Under the pieces are notes generated by a model that searched no databases, was not told the DNA's origin, and saw only the letters and a program-made list of their open reading frames with translations. DNA of 64,000 nucleotides from Bacteroidales bacterium (lineage in GTDB: Bacteria; Bacteroidota; Bacteroidia; Bacteroidales; UBA932). The DNA is taken from the NCBI GenBank assembly GCA_017443025.1, contig JAFSPG010000018.1:186001-250000 (forward strand), read 5' to 3'. A program made the position numbers and the translations under genes. Shown piece by piece: positions 26,374-35,402 of this stretch; the stretch's first letter is position 1, and each line of letters starts with the position of its first letter.

Positions 26374-26462
26374 GGAGAGGTGGGTGAGTGGCTGAAACCA
26401 GCAGTTTGCTAAACTGCCGTACGGGTTATTCTGTACCACGAGTTCGAATCTCGTCCTCTCCG
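26374..26462 (+). tRNA. tRNA-Ser (GCT)
   Basis: Acceptor GGAGAGG pairs with CCTCTCC, discriminator G. Anticodon stem CAGTT/AACTG holds loop TTGCTAA, anticodon GCT. A long variable arm (CCGTACGGGTTATTCTGTACC region) marks a class II tRNA. The T-arm is ACGAGTTCGAATCTCGT. CCA is not encoded. Confidence 0.93.
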
Positions 26463-26466
26463 CACT

Positions 26467-26583
26467 CAATTGCAGCCCAGCGCGTTAGCGCCGGGCTGTT
26501 TTGGTATACGACAGACGTGAGCTCGCTCACGGATGGAGTATGCCAAAATAGCCCGAACGACCGTAGGTCGTGGGCTGCAATTG
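26467..26583 (+). ncRNA. cloverleaf-like inverted-repeat element after tRNA-Ser
   Basis: Starting 5 nt past the tRNA, a perfect 13-bp outer stem CAATTGCAGCCCA (26467-26479) / TGGGCTGCAATTG (26571-26583) encloses three hairpins. These are GCGC-GTTA-GCGC (26480-26491), an 18-bp stem 26492-26509 / 26538-26555 topped by CGTGAGC/GCTCACG (26516-26531), and ACGACC-GTA-GGTCGT (26557-26571). The 18-bp stem has two mismatches that are both G-U in RNA on the plus strand, which favours a folded transcript over a simple DNA palindrome. It is probably read through from the tRNA-Ser promoter. It may be a structured RNA or a mobile palindromic repeat; no known family is recognised. Confidence 0.5.
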
Positions 26584-26644
26584 GATCGCAAGGACCCCTC
26601 CGGGAGGAAAGAGATAGCGCAAGCGGCCCACAGGCCGCGCAGCG

Positions 26645-26657
26645 GAATCTCGTCCTC
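26645..26657 (+). repeat. 13-bp copy of the tRNA-Ser 3' region, direct
   Basis: GAATCTCGTCCTC occurs in the tRNA-Ser T-arm/acceptor (26446-26458) and again here in direct orientation, 199 bp downstream. Confidence 0.6.
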
Positions 26658-26810
26658 GAACGAGGATGAGATTATTTTTCAATATTACGACCTTCACTTC
26701 GTTCCGGTCGGTGGCTCCACTGCTTCGACTTGCAAGCAAGTCTCACTGACGTTCCGCCACGGCGGCTGATGCCGCCATCGGCGTTTCACGCCTCTAAGCC
26801 CACGCACGTC

Positions 26811-26823
26811 GAGGACGAGATTC
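26811..26823 (-). repeat. 13-bp copy of the tRNA-Ser 3' region, inverted
   Basis: GAGGACGAGATTC is the exact reverse complement of the tRNA-Ser segment at 26446-26458, giving a third copy within 380 bp. Confidence 0.6.
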
Positions 26824-26832
26824 CTTCTCATC

Positions 26833-26874
26833 AAAAAAATATTCGTGTACAAAAACGAATTCTTGCACACGAAT
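26833..26874 (-). terminator. terminator of the kinase-like/GH3 operon
   Basis: On the minus strand ATTCGTGT pairs with ACACGAAT (26867-26874 / 26841-26848), with extra pairing inside. Seven T residues follow (26833-26839). It lies about 20 bp past the stop of the kinase-like gene. Confidence 0.7.
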
Positions 26875-26895
26875 AAATATTAGGCCCGGGACCGC

Positions 26896-27537
26896 TTACT
26901 TGATGTAGGAAATAATCAGGTCGACGATTTGCTCTTCGGTGTGGCCGTCGGCGTTGATTACCAGGTCATAGTTGCGGGCGTCATAGCGGCTCGTACCGGC
27001 GTGGCGCTTGATATAATTCTCGCGCGCCTGGTCGATTTGATTGATAAGGACAACTGCCGATTCCTCCTTCAGCCCCTGCTTTTTCATGACACGCTCGACC
27101 CTGTTGGGGAGCGAAGCGGTAATGAATACGTGCAGATGGTTAGGATGATTCTTGAACACGTGGAATCCTGAGCGGCCGGTGATGACACACGAACCCTCCT
27201 GCACCAGCTCCTGAAGAATTTCGGTCTCAGCATTGTAAATATCATCGTTGGTAACATCGATGCGGAACTCCTGGTCGAACTTGGGGTCCACATCAAGAGC
27301 TTTTGCCGACGGCATCGGAGTGATAAACTGGATGAAATCAGCCAGCCAGTTCTTCTTCTCGCCCTTGAGCTTCTCAATGGCACCTGCGGTGAGATTGAAC
27401 TTTTCCTCGAGACCCCTTATAAGGTCTTTGTCGCAGAAACGGCAGTTGAGTTTTTCTGCCAGCACGCGGCCCACTGTATGTCCGCCGGAACCGATTTCAC
27501 GGCTAACGGTAATGACAAAAGGTTCGTTGAGATTCAT
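26896..27537 (-). CDS. cytidylate kinase-like family protein
   Basis: This 213-residue P-loop kinase-like protein begins with FVITVSREIGSGGHTVGRVLAEKL, the glycine-rich loop of the AAK6/cytidylate-kinase-like group, followed by CDKDLIRGL. The middle has VITGRSGFHVF and the lid-like arginines SLPNRVERVMKKQ and KRHAGTSRYDARNYDLVINADG near the end. It may phosphorylate a nucleoside monophosphate, but this family is mostly uncharacterised and differs from true Cmk. It follows the GH3 gene by 16 bp and precedes a terminator. Confidence 0.8.
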   Translation of the reverse strand: MNLNEPFVITVSREIGSGGHTVGRVLAEKLNCRFCDKDLIRGLEEKFNLTAGAIEKLKGEKKNWLADFIQFITPMPSAKALDVDPKFDQEFRIDVTNDDIYNAETEILQELVQEGSCVITGRSGFHVFKNHPNHLHVFITASLPNRVERVMKKQGLKEESAVVLINQIDQARENYIKRHAGTSRYDARNYDLVINADGHTEEQIVDLIISYIK

Positions 27538-27553
27538 AACGGTAGTAGTGGGG

Positions 27554-29638
27554 TTATTTAAGCTTCACAGGAACAGACTGGGAGAGTTTAATGTCAAGGG
27601 CTGAAGCACCGACCTTTACGACATAAACACCTGAATCCTTGGCCCAGGAATGGCTTGCAACATCGTAGTGAGAGAAAGCGGCATTAGGGAGGAAAACCTT
27701 AACCCTTGCTGACTTCTTGGGCTCGATGGTCACTTTTTCGTAACCCTTGAGCTCGAGAGCCGGCTTGATAACTTCAGGAGCAACCTCGGAGATGTACACC
27801 TGAGCAACTTCAGCTGCAGCGACCTTACCCTTGTTGGTAAGGGTGAAGCTGACCTCAAAGCCTTCGGGCTTAGCCTGGATGTCGAGGTCTGAATATTCGA
27901 ACTCGGAATAAGTGAGACCATAGCCGAAGGGGAACATCGGCTTTACACCGAAGTGCTCCATTCCGCGATAACCGACGAAGATACCCTCGTTATACTCTAC
28001 GAAAGGATAATTGTTGAAGCGGGTGTGATGTGTCTCGCCGTAAGGCCTGGAAATATGATAGTTGACAGAAACGGGATTAGCCTCGAGAGAGCCCCAGAAA
28101 GTGAAGGGAAGACGTCCCGAAGGTGATACTTTGCCGGAAAGAATCTGGGCAAGTGCAGTACCGCCCTCCTGTCCTGAATACCATCCCATGATAAGGGCTC
28201 CGACCTTGTCGAACCAGGGGTTGACATCAACCTCGCCGCCGGAATAAACGACAACTACGCTGTTGGGATTAGTCTCGGCAACTTTAATAATCAGCTCGTT
28301 CTGGCCTTCGGGGAGAGAATAAGTCCTGTCGTGACCCTCGCCTTCGGATTTGTCATGGTAACCTACCGCCATGATAACGGCGCCAGCCTTACGGATAGCC
28401 TCATAATCGGGATTCTGCCAATCCATCAGCTGAACCTTGTAGCCCTTGCCGAGATTTGAAAGACCCGCAAAGAGGGTAATGTTCCTGTACTCGAAGGGAT
28501 GCATCTTTCCGCTGCCACCTCCGAAGGGGACCATATCGGCATTGGGACCGAGAACAATGATGGTCTTTTTGGATTTCTTGATAGGAAGGACGCCGCTGTT
28601 CTTGAGCATTACAGGGCCCTCAACGGCCGCTGCAAGGGCATTGGCGCGGGAAACATCATAATCTTCAGGGATGCTGGCATCCTTGTGATCCTTGTCGAAG
28701 AGTCCGTAGGCGATTACGGTCTGGAGGATATGCTGGCATTTCTCATCGATGTCCTTTTCGGATATAACACCGGACTCGAGAAGAATCTTGGCATTTTCAT
28801 AATTCATGACATATCCCCTGGGCATCTCGAGATCGAGACCGCTAAGGAAGCAGCCAAGGGCGCTGTAGGTAGCGGTCCAGTCGGACATTACGATGCCTTC
28901 GAAACCCCATTTGCGAAGATTATCCTTGATAAGCCAGGGATTCTCAGTAGCGTGGGTGCCGTTGATGGGATTGTAGCTGGCCATAACGCAAGCAACATCT
29001 GCCTCCTCGACGGCTTTCCTGAACGCGGGGAAATAAATCTCGTTGATGGTACGCTCGTCGGCATTTGAACTTGCACCATGACGGTCGAACTCCTGATTGT
29101 TCAGTGCAAAATGCTTGATGGTGGCCATCACGCCCTCGCCCTGGATACCTTTGATGTAGCCAACTGCGGTTTCACCGGCGAGATAGGGGTCCTCACCGTA
29201 ATATTCGAAGTTGCGGCCGCAGAGTGGAGAGCGATAGATATTGACGCCGGGGCAGAGCATAATGGCGACTCCGCGGGCACGGGCGTCAAGACCGATTCCC
29301 TCACCAACCTTCTCCGCTACTTTGGGGTTCCAGGAAGCTGCAAGGGAGATTCCACAGGGATAATATGTACTGTTGGTCTTATTCCTTACGCCCTGAGGGC
29401 CGTCGGCCATCCTGACTGCGGGAATGCCGAGCCTGCGTATAGGGAGAATGTGAAAACCGTCCGAGGTAGAGTCACGTCCGGGATTTCTCGTTCCGTGAAT
29501 GAGAGTGCACTTCTCTTCCAAGGTCATCTTGGAGACAAGTTCGGCGGCACGGGCCTTTGCCTGAGGGGTAATCTTGGGCTGTGCGAAAGAAACAACAGCT
29601 GCCGCAAATACGGCGATAATCGTAAAAATGCGCTTCAT
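27554..29638 (-). CDS. glycoside hydrolase family 3 (beta-glucosidase-like)
   Basis: The ATG at 29638 gives 694 residues with a clear signal peptide (MKRIFTIIAVFAAAVVSFAQ). The N-terminal barrel has RRLGIPAVRMADGPQGVR, KHFALNNQE and the catalytic aspartate in GIVMSDW. The second domain has GVLPIKKSKKTIIVLGPNAD, and the C-terminus is fibronectin-like (YGLTYSEFEYSDL). Exported GH3 enzymes remove terminal beta-glucosyl or xylosyl units in the periplasm. It lies 4 bp after the PD40/SPOR gene and is not next to SusCD genes. Confidence 0.92.
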   Translation of the reverse strand: MKRIFTIIAVFAAAVVSFAQPKITPQAKARAAELVSKMTLEEKCTLIHGTRNPGRDSTSDGFHILPIRRLGIPAVRMADGPQGVRNKTNSTYYPCGISLAASWNPKVAEKVGEGIGLDARARGVAIMLCPGVNIYRSPLCGRNFEYYGEDPYLAGETAVGYIKGIQGEGVMATIKHFALNNQEFDRHGASSNADERTINEIYFPAFRKAVEEADVACVMASYNPINGTHATENPWLIKDNLRKWGFEGIVMSDWTATYSALGCFLSGLDLEMPRGYVMNYENAKILLESGVISEKDIDEKCQHILQTVIAYGLFDKDHKDASIPEDYDVSRANALAAAVEGPVMLKNSGVLPIKKSKKTIIVLGPNADMVPFGGGSGKMHPFEYRNITLFAGLSNLGKGYKVQLMDWQNPDYEAIRKAGAVIMAVGYHDKSEGEGHDRTYSLPEGQNELIIKVAETNPNSVVVVYSGGEVDVNPWFDKVGALIMGWYSGQEGGTALAQILSGKVSPSGRLPFTFWGSLEANPVSVNYHISRPYGETHHTRFNNYPFVEYNEGIFVGYRGMEHFGVKPMFPFGYGLTYSEFEYSDLDIQAKPEGFEVSFTLTNKGKVAAAEVAQVYISEVAPEVIKPALELKGYEKVTIEPKKSARVKVFLPNAAFSHYDVASHSWAKDSGVYVVKVGASALDIKLSQSVPVKLK

Positions 29639-29642
29639 ATAA

Positions 29643-31295
29643 TTATTTATTTGGTTTTTCAAGTTGTTTGGCCTTGGCTATTGTGACCTGTTCCCCGTTG
29701 TTGAACGCCACGATGAATGCCGAACGGAATCCTGCCTTCTTCACGGCGTTTAGCTTGGAAAGGACATCCTTGTACGTACGGAAGACGCCTACGCTGTAGA
29801 CTATAGCCCCAGCAGATGTATTTCGGCTGAAGACCGGGCTCAGGCCACGGAGCTTGGCGACCGTGGCCGGGCGCGATGCCGAGAAGAGCTGAATCTGATA
29901 TACAAGGCCCTCCGGAAGGGTATTATCCTCGGCGAACCTGCCTTCCGGAAGCACCATGAAGGAATAATCGAAGTTCGATTTGGGCTTCTGCACTTTCATT
30001 TCAAGGGATTCTCCCATCTGACGGCGGGAGAAAGCGTATGCAGTACCGGCGCCCTTCACCTCGCGGTCGGCGAGAGCCTTGACTGCATCGGGGTCGATGA
30101 CGGAGCCTGAAAGGATTATTTCCATCTCAAGATTCTGAAGCTTGGAAACTGCTAGGCCCAGAGAGGATTCCGCCTCCTGGTGCTTTGCCTCGATGGCTAC
30201 GATTTTCTCGCGGAGCACATCCTTTTCGCTGTTGGACGCCGAAGCAAAACGGGCCCTGTACGAATCGGCCTCATAGGTCAGGTCTTCAAGGGTATCCCTA
30301 AGGGCCTGCACCTCCTTCATGTTGGCCACATATTCGCGAAGCTTCTCGTTCTCAGCCACTTCTACGGCCATGGCGCCGCGGTTGTCCACCCTTCCGGATG
30401 CATTGTCCGGCAGCAGGGCTGCAAGCTGGCGGATTTCGTCGCTCCCCTCCTCGAAAGAAGTGCGGACAGGCATGCTGTCGTATTCCAGCACGTACACATA
30501 TACACTGTCGGGGCTGCAGTCGCGGTTGGAAGCGAAGATGGAATATTTGTCGTCAGGAGTATTTACAAACAGGAAATCATCGGCCGGAGAAGAATAGGGG
30601 AAGCCCATATTGACCGGAGTATCCCATTCACGAGTCTGCTCGTTCCATTGAGATGAATAGAGGTCGTATCCTCCGGCTCCGTACAGGCCCGACGAGGCAA
30701 AGAACAAGGTTTTGCCGTCAGATGACAGCATTGGATAAATCTCCGCGCCCGATGAAGTAAGCTGCTCTCCGAGCAGTTCGGGGGCTGACCATACCGAGTC
30801 GCGTTTTTCAATTTTGAGGAGATTCCTGATACCTTCGGCATCTGGCGCGCTGTAGATGAGCGACTCCTGCCCCTGAGGAATAAACGTAGCCTTGACTACC
30901 GGGCTCGGAATAGTGTCGAGGATATTCGGAATGGCCCTCCAGCTCTTTTCCGGCAGGGGATAATAGAGGAAAAATTCGTCGATGCTGAACTTCTCGCGGG
31001 CAATCACAACCGGCCTGCTGCAATACTCCAGCATGCTCATACCGTTGCGGCAAAGCATTATCTCATCTTCAACCGAAATAGTAGAATCGACCTTTGCCGC
31101 GGCCTCGCATACCGCCAGGGCCTGACTGAAACGGTACTCGCGCCGCAGATCTGCAGCCTTGGACAGACGTGCTGCCACTGCAGCCCTGAGTGTCACCTTG
31201 GCAGAATCCGGAGCTACGGCTGGCGTCTGTGCTACCGCAGACGCTCCGGCACACAAAGCCAACACCATCAAGGCATATTTCGCGACACTATTCAT
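29643..31295 (-). CDS. PD40 propeller and SPOR-domain envelope protein
   Basis: This 550-residue protein has a signal peptide (MNSVAKYALMVLALCAGASAVAQ). A helical N-terminal part follows, then WD40-like PD40 repeats (EIYPMLSSDGKTLFFAS, DDFLFVNTPDDKYSIFASNR), a coiled coil at about 330-395, and a C-terminal SPOR-like domain (YQIQLFSASRPATVAKLRG, YSVGVFRTYKDVLSKLN). SPOR domains bind denuded peptidoglycan. OmpA-type PD40 proteins are common in this phylum, but no OmpA domain is present here. Likely an envelope or division factor. A strong promoter lies just upstream. Confidence 0.8.
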   Translation of the reverse strand: MNSVAKYALMVLALCAGASAVAQTPAVAPDSAKVTLRAAVAARLSKAADLRREYRFSQALAVCEAAAKVDSTISVEDEIMLCRNGMSMLEYCSRPVVIAREKFSIDEFFLYYPLPEKSWRAIPNILDTIPSPVVKATFIPQGQESLIYSAPDAEGIRNLLKIEKRDSVWSAPELLGEQLTSSGAEIYPMLSSDGKTLFFASSGLYGAGGYDLYSSQWNEQTREWDTPVNMGFPYSSPADDFLFVNTPDDKYSIFASNRDCSPDSVYVYVLEYDSMPVRTSFEEGSDEIRQLAALLPDNASGRVDNRGAMAVEVAENEKLREYVANMKEVQALRDTLEDLTYEADSYRARFASASNSEKDVLREKIVAIEAKHQEAESSLGLAVSKLQNLEMEIILSGSVIDPDAVKALADREVKGAGTAYAFSRRQMGESLEMKVQKPKSNFDYSFMVLPEGRFAEDNTLPEGLVYQIQLFSASRPATVAKLRGLSPVFSRNTSAGAIVYSVGVFRTYKDVLSKLNAVKKAGFRSAFIVAFNNGEQVTIAKAKQLEKPNK

Positions 31296-31302
31296 CAGTT
31301 TG

Positions 31303-31334
31303 CAAATTTACAATTTATGTTTTGCAAATACAAA
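31303..31334 (-). promoter_or_regulatory. promoter of the PD40-GH3-kinase operon
   Basis: On the minus strand TTTG (31331-31334) and TAAATTTG (31303-31310) are 20 bp apart, 8 bp before the ATG. The leader would be very short. Confidence 0.5.
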
Positions 31335-31362
31335 AGATAAAAAATGCCGCGAAAATTACTGC

Positions 31363-33978
31363 TTATTGCCTCCATGAAGGAGTAGCAATCACATCTTCAT
31401 TGATGCTTCTGAAAAGTTGCGCGTCGACCTTTTCAATGCGGTCATAGGTCATCAGTCCGTTAACCTCGACTTCCACGTCTGTGGTCTGCGTATATACCGC
31501 CGCAGCACACCCCGTGGAGATAAGGACCTTCAGCCGGTCGGCGTAAAGCTTATAACGCTCTATAACCTCTTCCGTGGACTTACACAGACCCGCATAGCCC
31601 CAGTTTTTTCCTTCGGGAAGCCATATGTGTCCTTTGAGCGGGTAGCCTATTCCGCCGTATTCGCCTATGACATTTACCATTGTCCTTTCAAAGACATTCA
31701 ACTTCGGCTCCGGATAATGGTGAGCATCAAGTATATCTCCGGCAAAATGGAAATTGCCACCGGATGATTCATTAACGAGACGTGACGGATCCTTTTCTTT
31801 TGTAAACTTTACAACTTCTTTAGTATCAAACTGCCCCCAGGCCTCATTAAACGGGACCCATACCACTATACAGGGGAAACCTTTAAGATTATCTATAATT
31901 TCTCCCCACTCTTTATAGTAGTTCTGTTTCCAATAATACGGCACGTCGCAATCCGTCCCTCCAATGAATGAATCCTTTGCCCAGAAATTAGCCTGCGCAG
32001 CAGCGATATCCTTCGGGCGAATCGCATTGTTTTTCTTGTTATGGTCTGCTATACAAGGCATATCCTGCCATACCAGCACACCAAGCGCATCGCACCAGTA
32101 ATACCAGCGAGCCGGTTCAACCTTGATATGCTTCCTAATCATATTGAAGCCCCACTCCTTGGTTTTCAAGATGTCAAATTTGAGGGCCTCGTCAGTAGGG
32201 GCAGTATAAAGGCCATCCGGCCACCAGCCCTGGTCAAGAGGACCGAACTGGAAAAGAATATCATTATTAAGACCGAGGCGCAAAGAGCCTTGAGGAACTC
32301 CCTTTCTGGCGTGGAATGTATCCTTGTCCATAATTACGGATATTTTCCTCATGGCGGTATATCCTTCGACTTTGTCTACCACCTTTCCTCCACGGACGAC
32401 AGATATTTCCAAACCATAAAGGTATGGTTGCGTCGGCGACCAAAGCTTCATCTCGGGAACCTTCAAGACGACCTCTGACCCGTTCCCTTCAGCTAAAACT
32501 GCCCCTGATGGAACTTCGGCGCTATAGCCGATGCCACCTTCCCGCAGTTTTACATTAACCATATCGCCTGCTTTTAGCCCCTCTGTATCAATATTCACCT
32601 TTATGCAGGCGTTGTCTATGTCGGATTGAGCATAATAGGAGGTGATATGCGCTTCCGGGACGGCTTCCATCCATACGGTCTGCCAGATTCCCGTAACAGG
32701 CGTATACCATATACCCTGCGGGCGGTCACACTGCTTGCCGCGTGGCTGCCATGATTGATCAGAGGCGTCAGTGACTTTAATCTTCAAGTCCTGCGCTCCA
32801 CTCTTTTTCACCAAAGAGGAAATATCCAAAGAGAATGGCGAATAACCACCTGTATGCATTCCGGCCTTCTGCCCGTTTACCCAAACCTCTGCCTGCCAGT
32901 CAGCTGCACCGAAATGCAGAATGAGCTTTTTGCCCTTCCATGCACGAGGCACCGTAAAAGACCTTGAATACCATAATGCATTATCAGGCCCAACGTGTTT
33001 TTGTACACCCGACAACGCAGACTCTACTGCAAACGGGACAAGTATCTTTCCGTCCGGGCTGCCATAGCCTTCGTCATTACCGCGAATCGCATAATCCCAC
33101 TCGCCGTTCAGATTGCGCCATTCGGTACGCACCATCTGCGGACGGGGATATTCAGGAAGCGGGGCAAGAGGATTTACTTTATCCGCCCACTCCGTTCTAA
33201 GACCGGCATTTTTAGGAAGGGGACGAAGCCACTCGACAAGCTTCTCGGGATGGTCGGAAGAAACGTAATCTACTCCGTGGCGAACCGCCCAATCTGCGAC
33301 CTCTTTATCGTTTACAAGCCATAGTGTCGTTTCAATCCCCAATGCTTTAGCTTCCGATATAACGGAAGGATTATTCATAAAGCCGTCAAGGTTATAGGAT
33401 AAGCCCTTGTAGCCCTTCTCGGCTGCCCATGCCGCTGTCATTACGGGCGTACCGCTTTGTAGGTAAATCAATTTTGACGATGGGGAAAGACGATGGATTT
33501 CGTCCAGTGCCAGAGTGCTGAAAGAAGTATATCCCGGGCTTATGCCGGCAGCAGACGCCTCATCGAGAGTTTTCCGCGCCAGCAGAAGAGTCTTTTCGTC
33601 AGAAAGTTGTTTCTTTATCTCTATGACTAGTTGAGTGGCCGGGTGATTCTTCGTCTCGGCGAACCACTCACGCAGATCAGGCATCTGATGCCCTCCAGGA
33701 AGAACCACAGATCTGGCTTCTGCAAACGACAGAGTCCTGATGTCTTTGTCCGGTCCGGGAACAATCGGCCCATGAAATACAACGACCTCATTATCGGCTG
33801 TAAGCTGAACGTCAAATTCAACGACATCAACGCCAACGCTGTAGGCAAACCGAAGACTCTCAAGGGTATTCTCATAAGGACCATCAAACCGACACCCTCT
33901 GTGCCCGACTATCTTGGGCTGGGAGTATGCGATGGTAAATGATATTGCCAATAAAAGAGATATGACTATCTTTTTCAT
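31363..33978 (-). CDS. GDPD-GH2 fusion: glycerophosphodiesterase with beta-glycosidase
   Basis: This 871-residue exported protein (signal MKKIVISLLLAISFTIAYS) joins two enzymes. Residues 22-255 are a glycerophosphodiester phosphodiesterase: GHRG with His26, YENTLES with Glu36, VEFDVQL with Glu54 and Asp56, VVFHGP with His69, and LVIEIKK. Residues about 275-871 are glycoside hydrolase family 2: sugar-binding jelly roll (WQAEVWVNGQKAG), immunoglobulin-like domain, and barrel with acid/base Glu712 in PFNEAWG and nucleophile Glu773 in VIGEYGG. Both active sites look complete. It is the last gene of the locus and overlaps the GlpT-like gene by 4 nt. It probably releases glycerol-3-phosphate from a glycosylated glycerophosphate; the substrate is not known. 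Confidence 0.9.
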   Translation of the reverse strand: MKKIVISLLLAISFTIAYSQPKIVGHRGCRFDGPYENTLESLRFAYSVGVDVVEFDVQLTADNEVVVFHGPIVPGPDKDIRTLSFAEARSVVLPGGHQMPDLREWFAETKNHPATQLVIEIKKQLSDEKTLLLARKTLDEASAAGISPGYTSFSTLALDEIHRLSPSSKLIYLQSGTPVMTAAWAAEKGYKGLSYNLDGFMNNPSVISEAKALGIETTLWLVNDKEVADWAVRHGVDYVSSDHPEKLVEWLRPLPKNAGLRTEWADKVNPLAPLPEYPRPQMVRTEWRNLNGEWDYAIRGNDEGYGSPDGKILVPFAVESALSGVQKHVGPDNALWYSRSFTVPRAWKGKKLILHFGAADWQAEVWVNGQKAGMHTGGYSPFSLDISSLVKKSGAQDLKIKVTDASDQSWQPRGKQCDRPQGIWYTPVTGIWQTVWMEAVPEAHITSYYAQSDIDNACIKVNIDTEGLKAGDMVNVKLREGGIGYSAEVPSGAVLAEGNGSEVVLKVPEMKLWSPTQPYLYGLEISVVRGGKVVDKVEGYTAMRKISVIMDKDTFHARKGVPQGSLRLGLNNDILFQFGPLDQGWWPDGLYTAPTDEALKFDILKTKEWGFNMIRKHIKVEPARWYYWCDALGVLVWQDMPCIADHNKKNNAIRPKDIAAAQANFWAKDSFIGGTDCDVPYYWKQNYYKEWGEIIDNLKGFPCIVVWVPFNEAWGQFDTKEVVKFTKEKDPSRLVNESSGGNFHFAGDILDAHHYPEPKLNVFERTMVNVIGEYGGIGYPLKGHIWLPEGKNWGYAGLCKSTEEVIERYKLYADRLKVLISTGCAAAVYTQTTDVEVEVNGLMTYDRIEKVDAQLFRSINEDVIATPSWRQ

Positions 33979-35402
33979 AGTTCTGATAGGATTTTATTCG
34001 CCTTTTCGTAGCCGTTTGCCGGAGCTTTCCAGCACGAAGCGAGGATTATCGTACCGATTAAGCCAAAGGCGATGGCTACGACAAAGACGGCATTCCAGCC
34101 AAAGTTAGGATTATCCACTAAATATCCAAAACCGATACCGGAAATAATCGTTGCCCCATAGCAGAAGATACCGCAAAAGCCGTTCGCGCTTCCTGATGCC
34201 CGTTTCGTTGCATATTGCGAACAGCTCACGCCAAGCAAGGCTTGAGGGCCGTAAATAAAGAACGCCGACGAGATTATTGCAGCTGCACTCCAAATCCAAT
34301 GTGCCCCATCAGGGATAAGCCAGAATGCCGTAAAACAAAGTGTCGCGCCAAAGGTAAAGAGAGCACTCGTACGAAGCGTATGTGAGTGAAACAATTTATC
34401 TGTCATCCATCCGGCGACTATTGTACCCAGAACTCCTCCTATCAACTCCGAAGCAGCCACTATACTTGCCGCAAGGGCGATGTTAAATCCTTTGTATTGA
34501 GTCAGGAACGATGTGCCCCACTCCAAGATAGTAAAACGAATGACGTATACGCAAAAATCCGAAATTGAAATACCCCATATAAACGGGTTTCGGAAAACCA
34601 TCCGGGAGATGAATTTCTTGAGGCGGCGGCCGGAAAGGGATTGAGATATGTGGTCTGAGCCCGAGCCGTCATCGTCATGTACATAAACGTCAGTCAAGCC
34701 AGAATTAGTCATCTTCTCATATTCCTCAACCGACGGAAGGCCGCATTCTTCAGGGCTGTCCTTCAAGGAAGTAAACATTATTACAGCCCCAAAGAAGGCG
34801 ATCCCGGCCGGAACGATGAAGCAAAGATTCCATGCGCTGTATCCAAATCGCGAGAGCAACCATCCGCAAAGGGCTATTACGATTCCGGCGCCTATTGAAT
34901 GGGATGCATTCCAGATACTTTGTTTAGTCGCCAGTTCCGAAGGCCGGAACCAATGGGCCATCATGGCCGCTATGGGCGGATAGGCCATCCCGTGTACATA
35001 TCCGTTCAAAATCCAAAGCGAACCAATGAGATACACAAGCCCAAGCGTTGCCTTCCCCTCAGAATCCAACAATGACATAAAGCCATTGAATTTCGGCGAG
35101 AAGCAAATAAGCAAGCTGATGACACAGGATAGGGCAAGCCCGGCAGACATCAAAATCCTCTTGGAATAACGGTCTGCCAGTATGCCGTTAACCATTCGCG
35201 ACAAACCATAGACTATTCCGTTCAGGGTTAAAAAAGTACCAAGTTGAACTTTGGAAAGGCCAAGTGTTGCCTCCATCGCCGGAATGGCCGCACTGAAATT
35301 CTTCCTGAGAAAATAGTAGCAGATATACCCCACCATAAGGATGATGAGGGTTTTCCACTGAAGCCGGACATATTTTGACTTTACCCTGGCGTCCATTTGC
35401 AA
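33975..35402 (-). CDS. GlpT/UhpT-family organophosphate:phosphate antiporter
   Basis: This 475-residue major-facilitator protein has about twelve transmembrane segments. The first part (LIILMVGYICYYFLRKNFSAAIP) and GIVYGLSRMVNGILADRYSKR are typical of the organophosphate antiporter group that includes GlpT. WNASHSIGAG is also conserved. It would exchange phosphate for glycerol-3-phosphate or another phosphorylated compound. It sits between a GpsA-like dehydrogenase (spacing 0) and the GDPD fusion (overlap 4 nt), which argues for glycerol-3-phosphate. An ATG two codons downstream is an alternative start. Confidence 0.87.
   Translation of the reverse strand: MQMDARVKSKYVRLQWKTLIILMVGYICYYFLRKNFSAAIPAMEATLGLSKVQLGTFLTLNGIVYGLSRMVNGILADRYSKRILMSAGLALSCVISLLICFSPKFNGFMSLLDSEGKATLGLVYLIGSLWILNGYVHGMAYPPIAAMMAHWFRPSELATKQSIWNASHSIGAGIVIALCGWLLSRFGYSAWNLCFIVPAGIAFFGAVIMFTSLKDSPEECGLPSVEEYEKMTNSGLTDVYVHDDDGSGSDHISQSLSGRRLKKFISRMVFRNPFIWGISISDFCVYVIRFTILEWGTSFLTQYKGFNIALAASIVAASELIGGVLGTIVAGWMTDKLFHSHTLRTSALFTFGATLCFTAFWLIPDGAHWIWSAAAIISSAFFIYGPQALLGVSCSQYATKRASGSANGFCGIFCYGATIISGIGFGYLVDNPNFGWNAVFVVAIAFGLIGTIILASCWKAPANGYEKANKILSEL

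Larger units (their letters stand above)
26584..26832. other. hairpin-rich non-coding region
   Basis: Perfect or near-perfect hairpins follow one another: GCGGCC-CACA-GGCCGC (26623-26638); AATCTCGTCCTCG/CGAGGATGAGATT (26646-26673, one G-U, followed by a T-rich tract, terminator-like); GACTTGC-AA-GCAAGTC (26727-26742); and GGCGGC-TGAT-GCCGCC (26761-26776). No credible gene is present. Confidence 0.6.

Noticed and set aside
26388..26669. Open frame running from tRNA-Ser into the hairpin region
   Set aside because: It begins inside the tRNA and is made of inverted-repeat DNA; no coding signal.
26374..26895. Prophage or integrative element at tRNA-Ser
   Set aside because: No integrase, excisionase or phage gene is present; only short repeats and hairpins remain.
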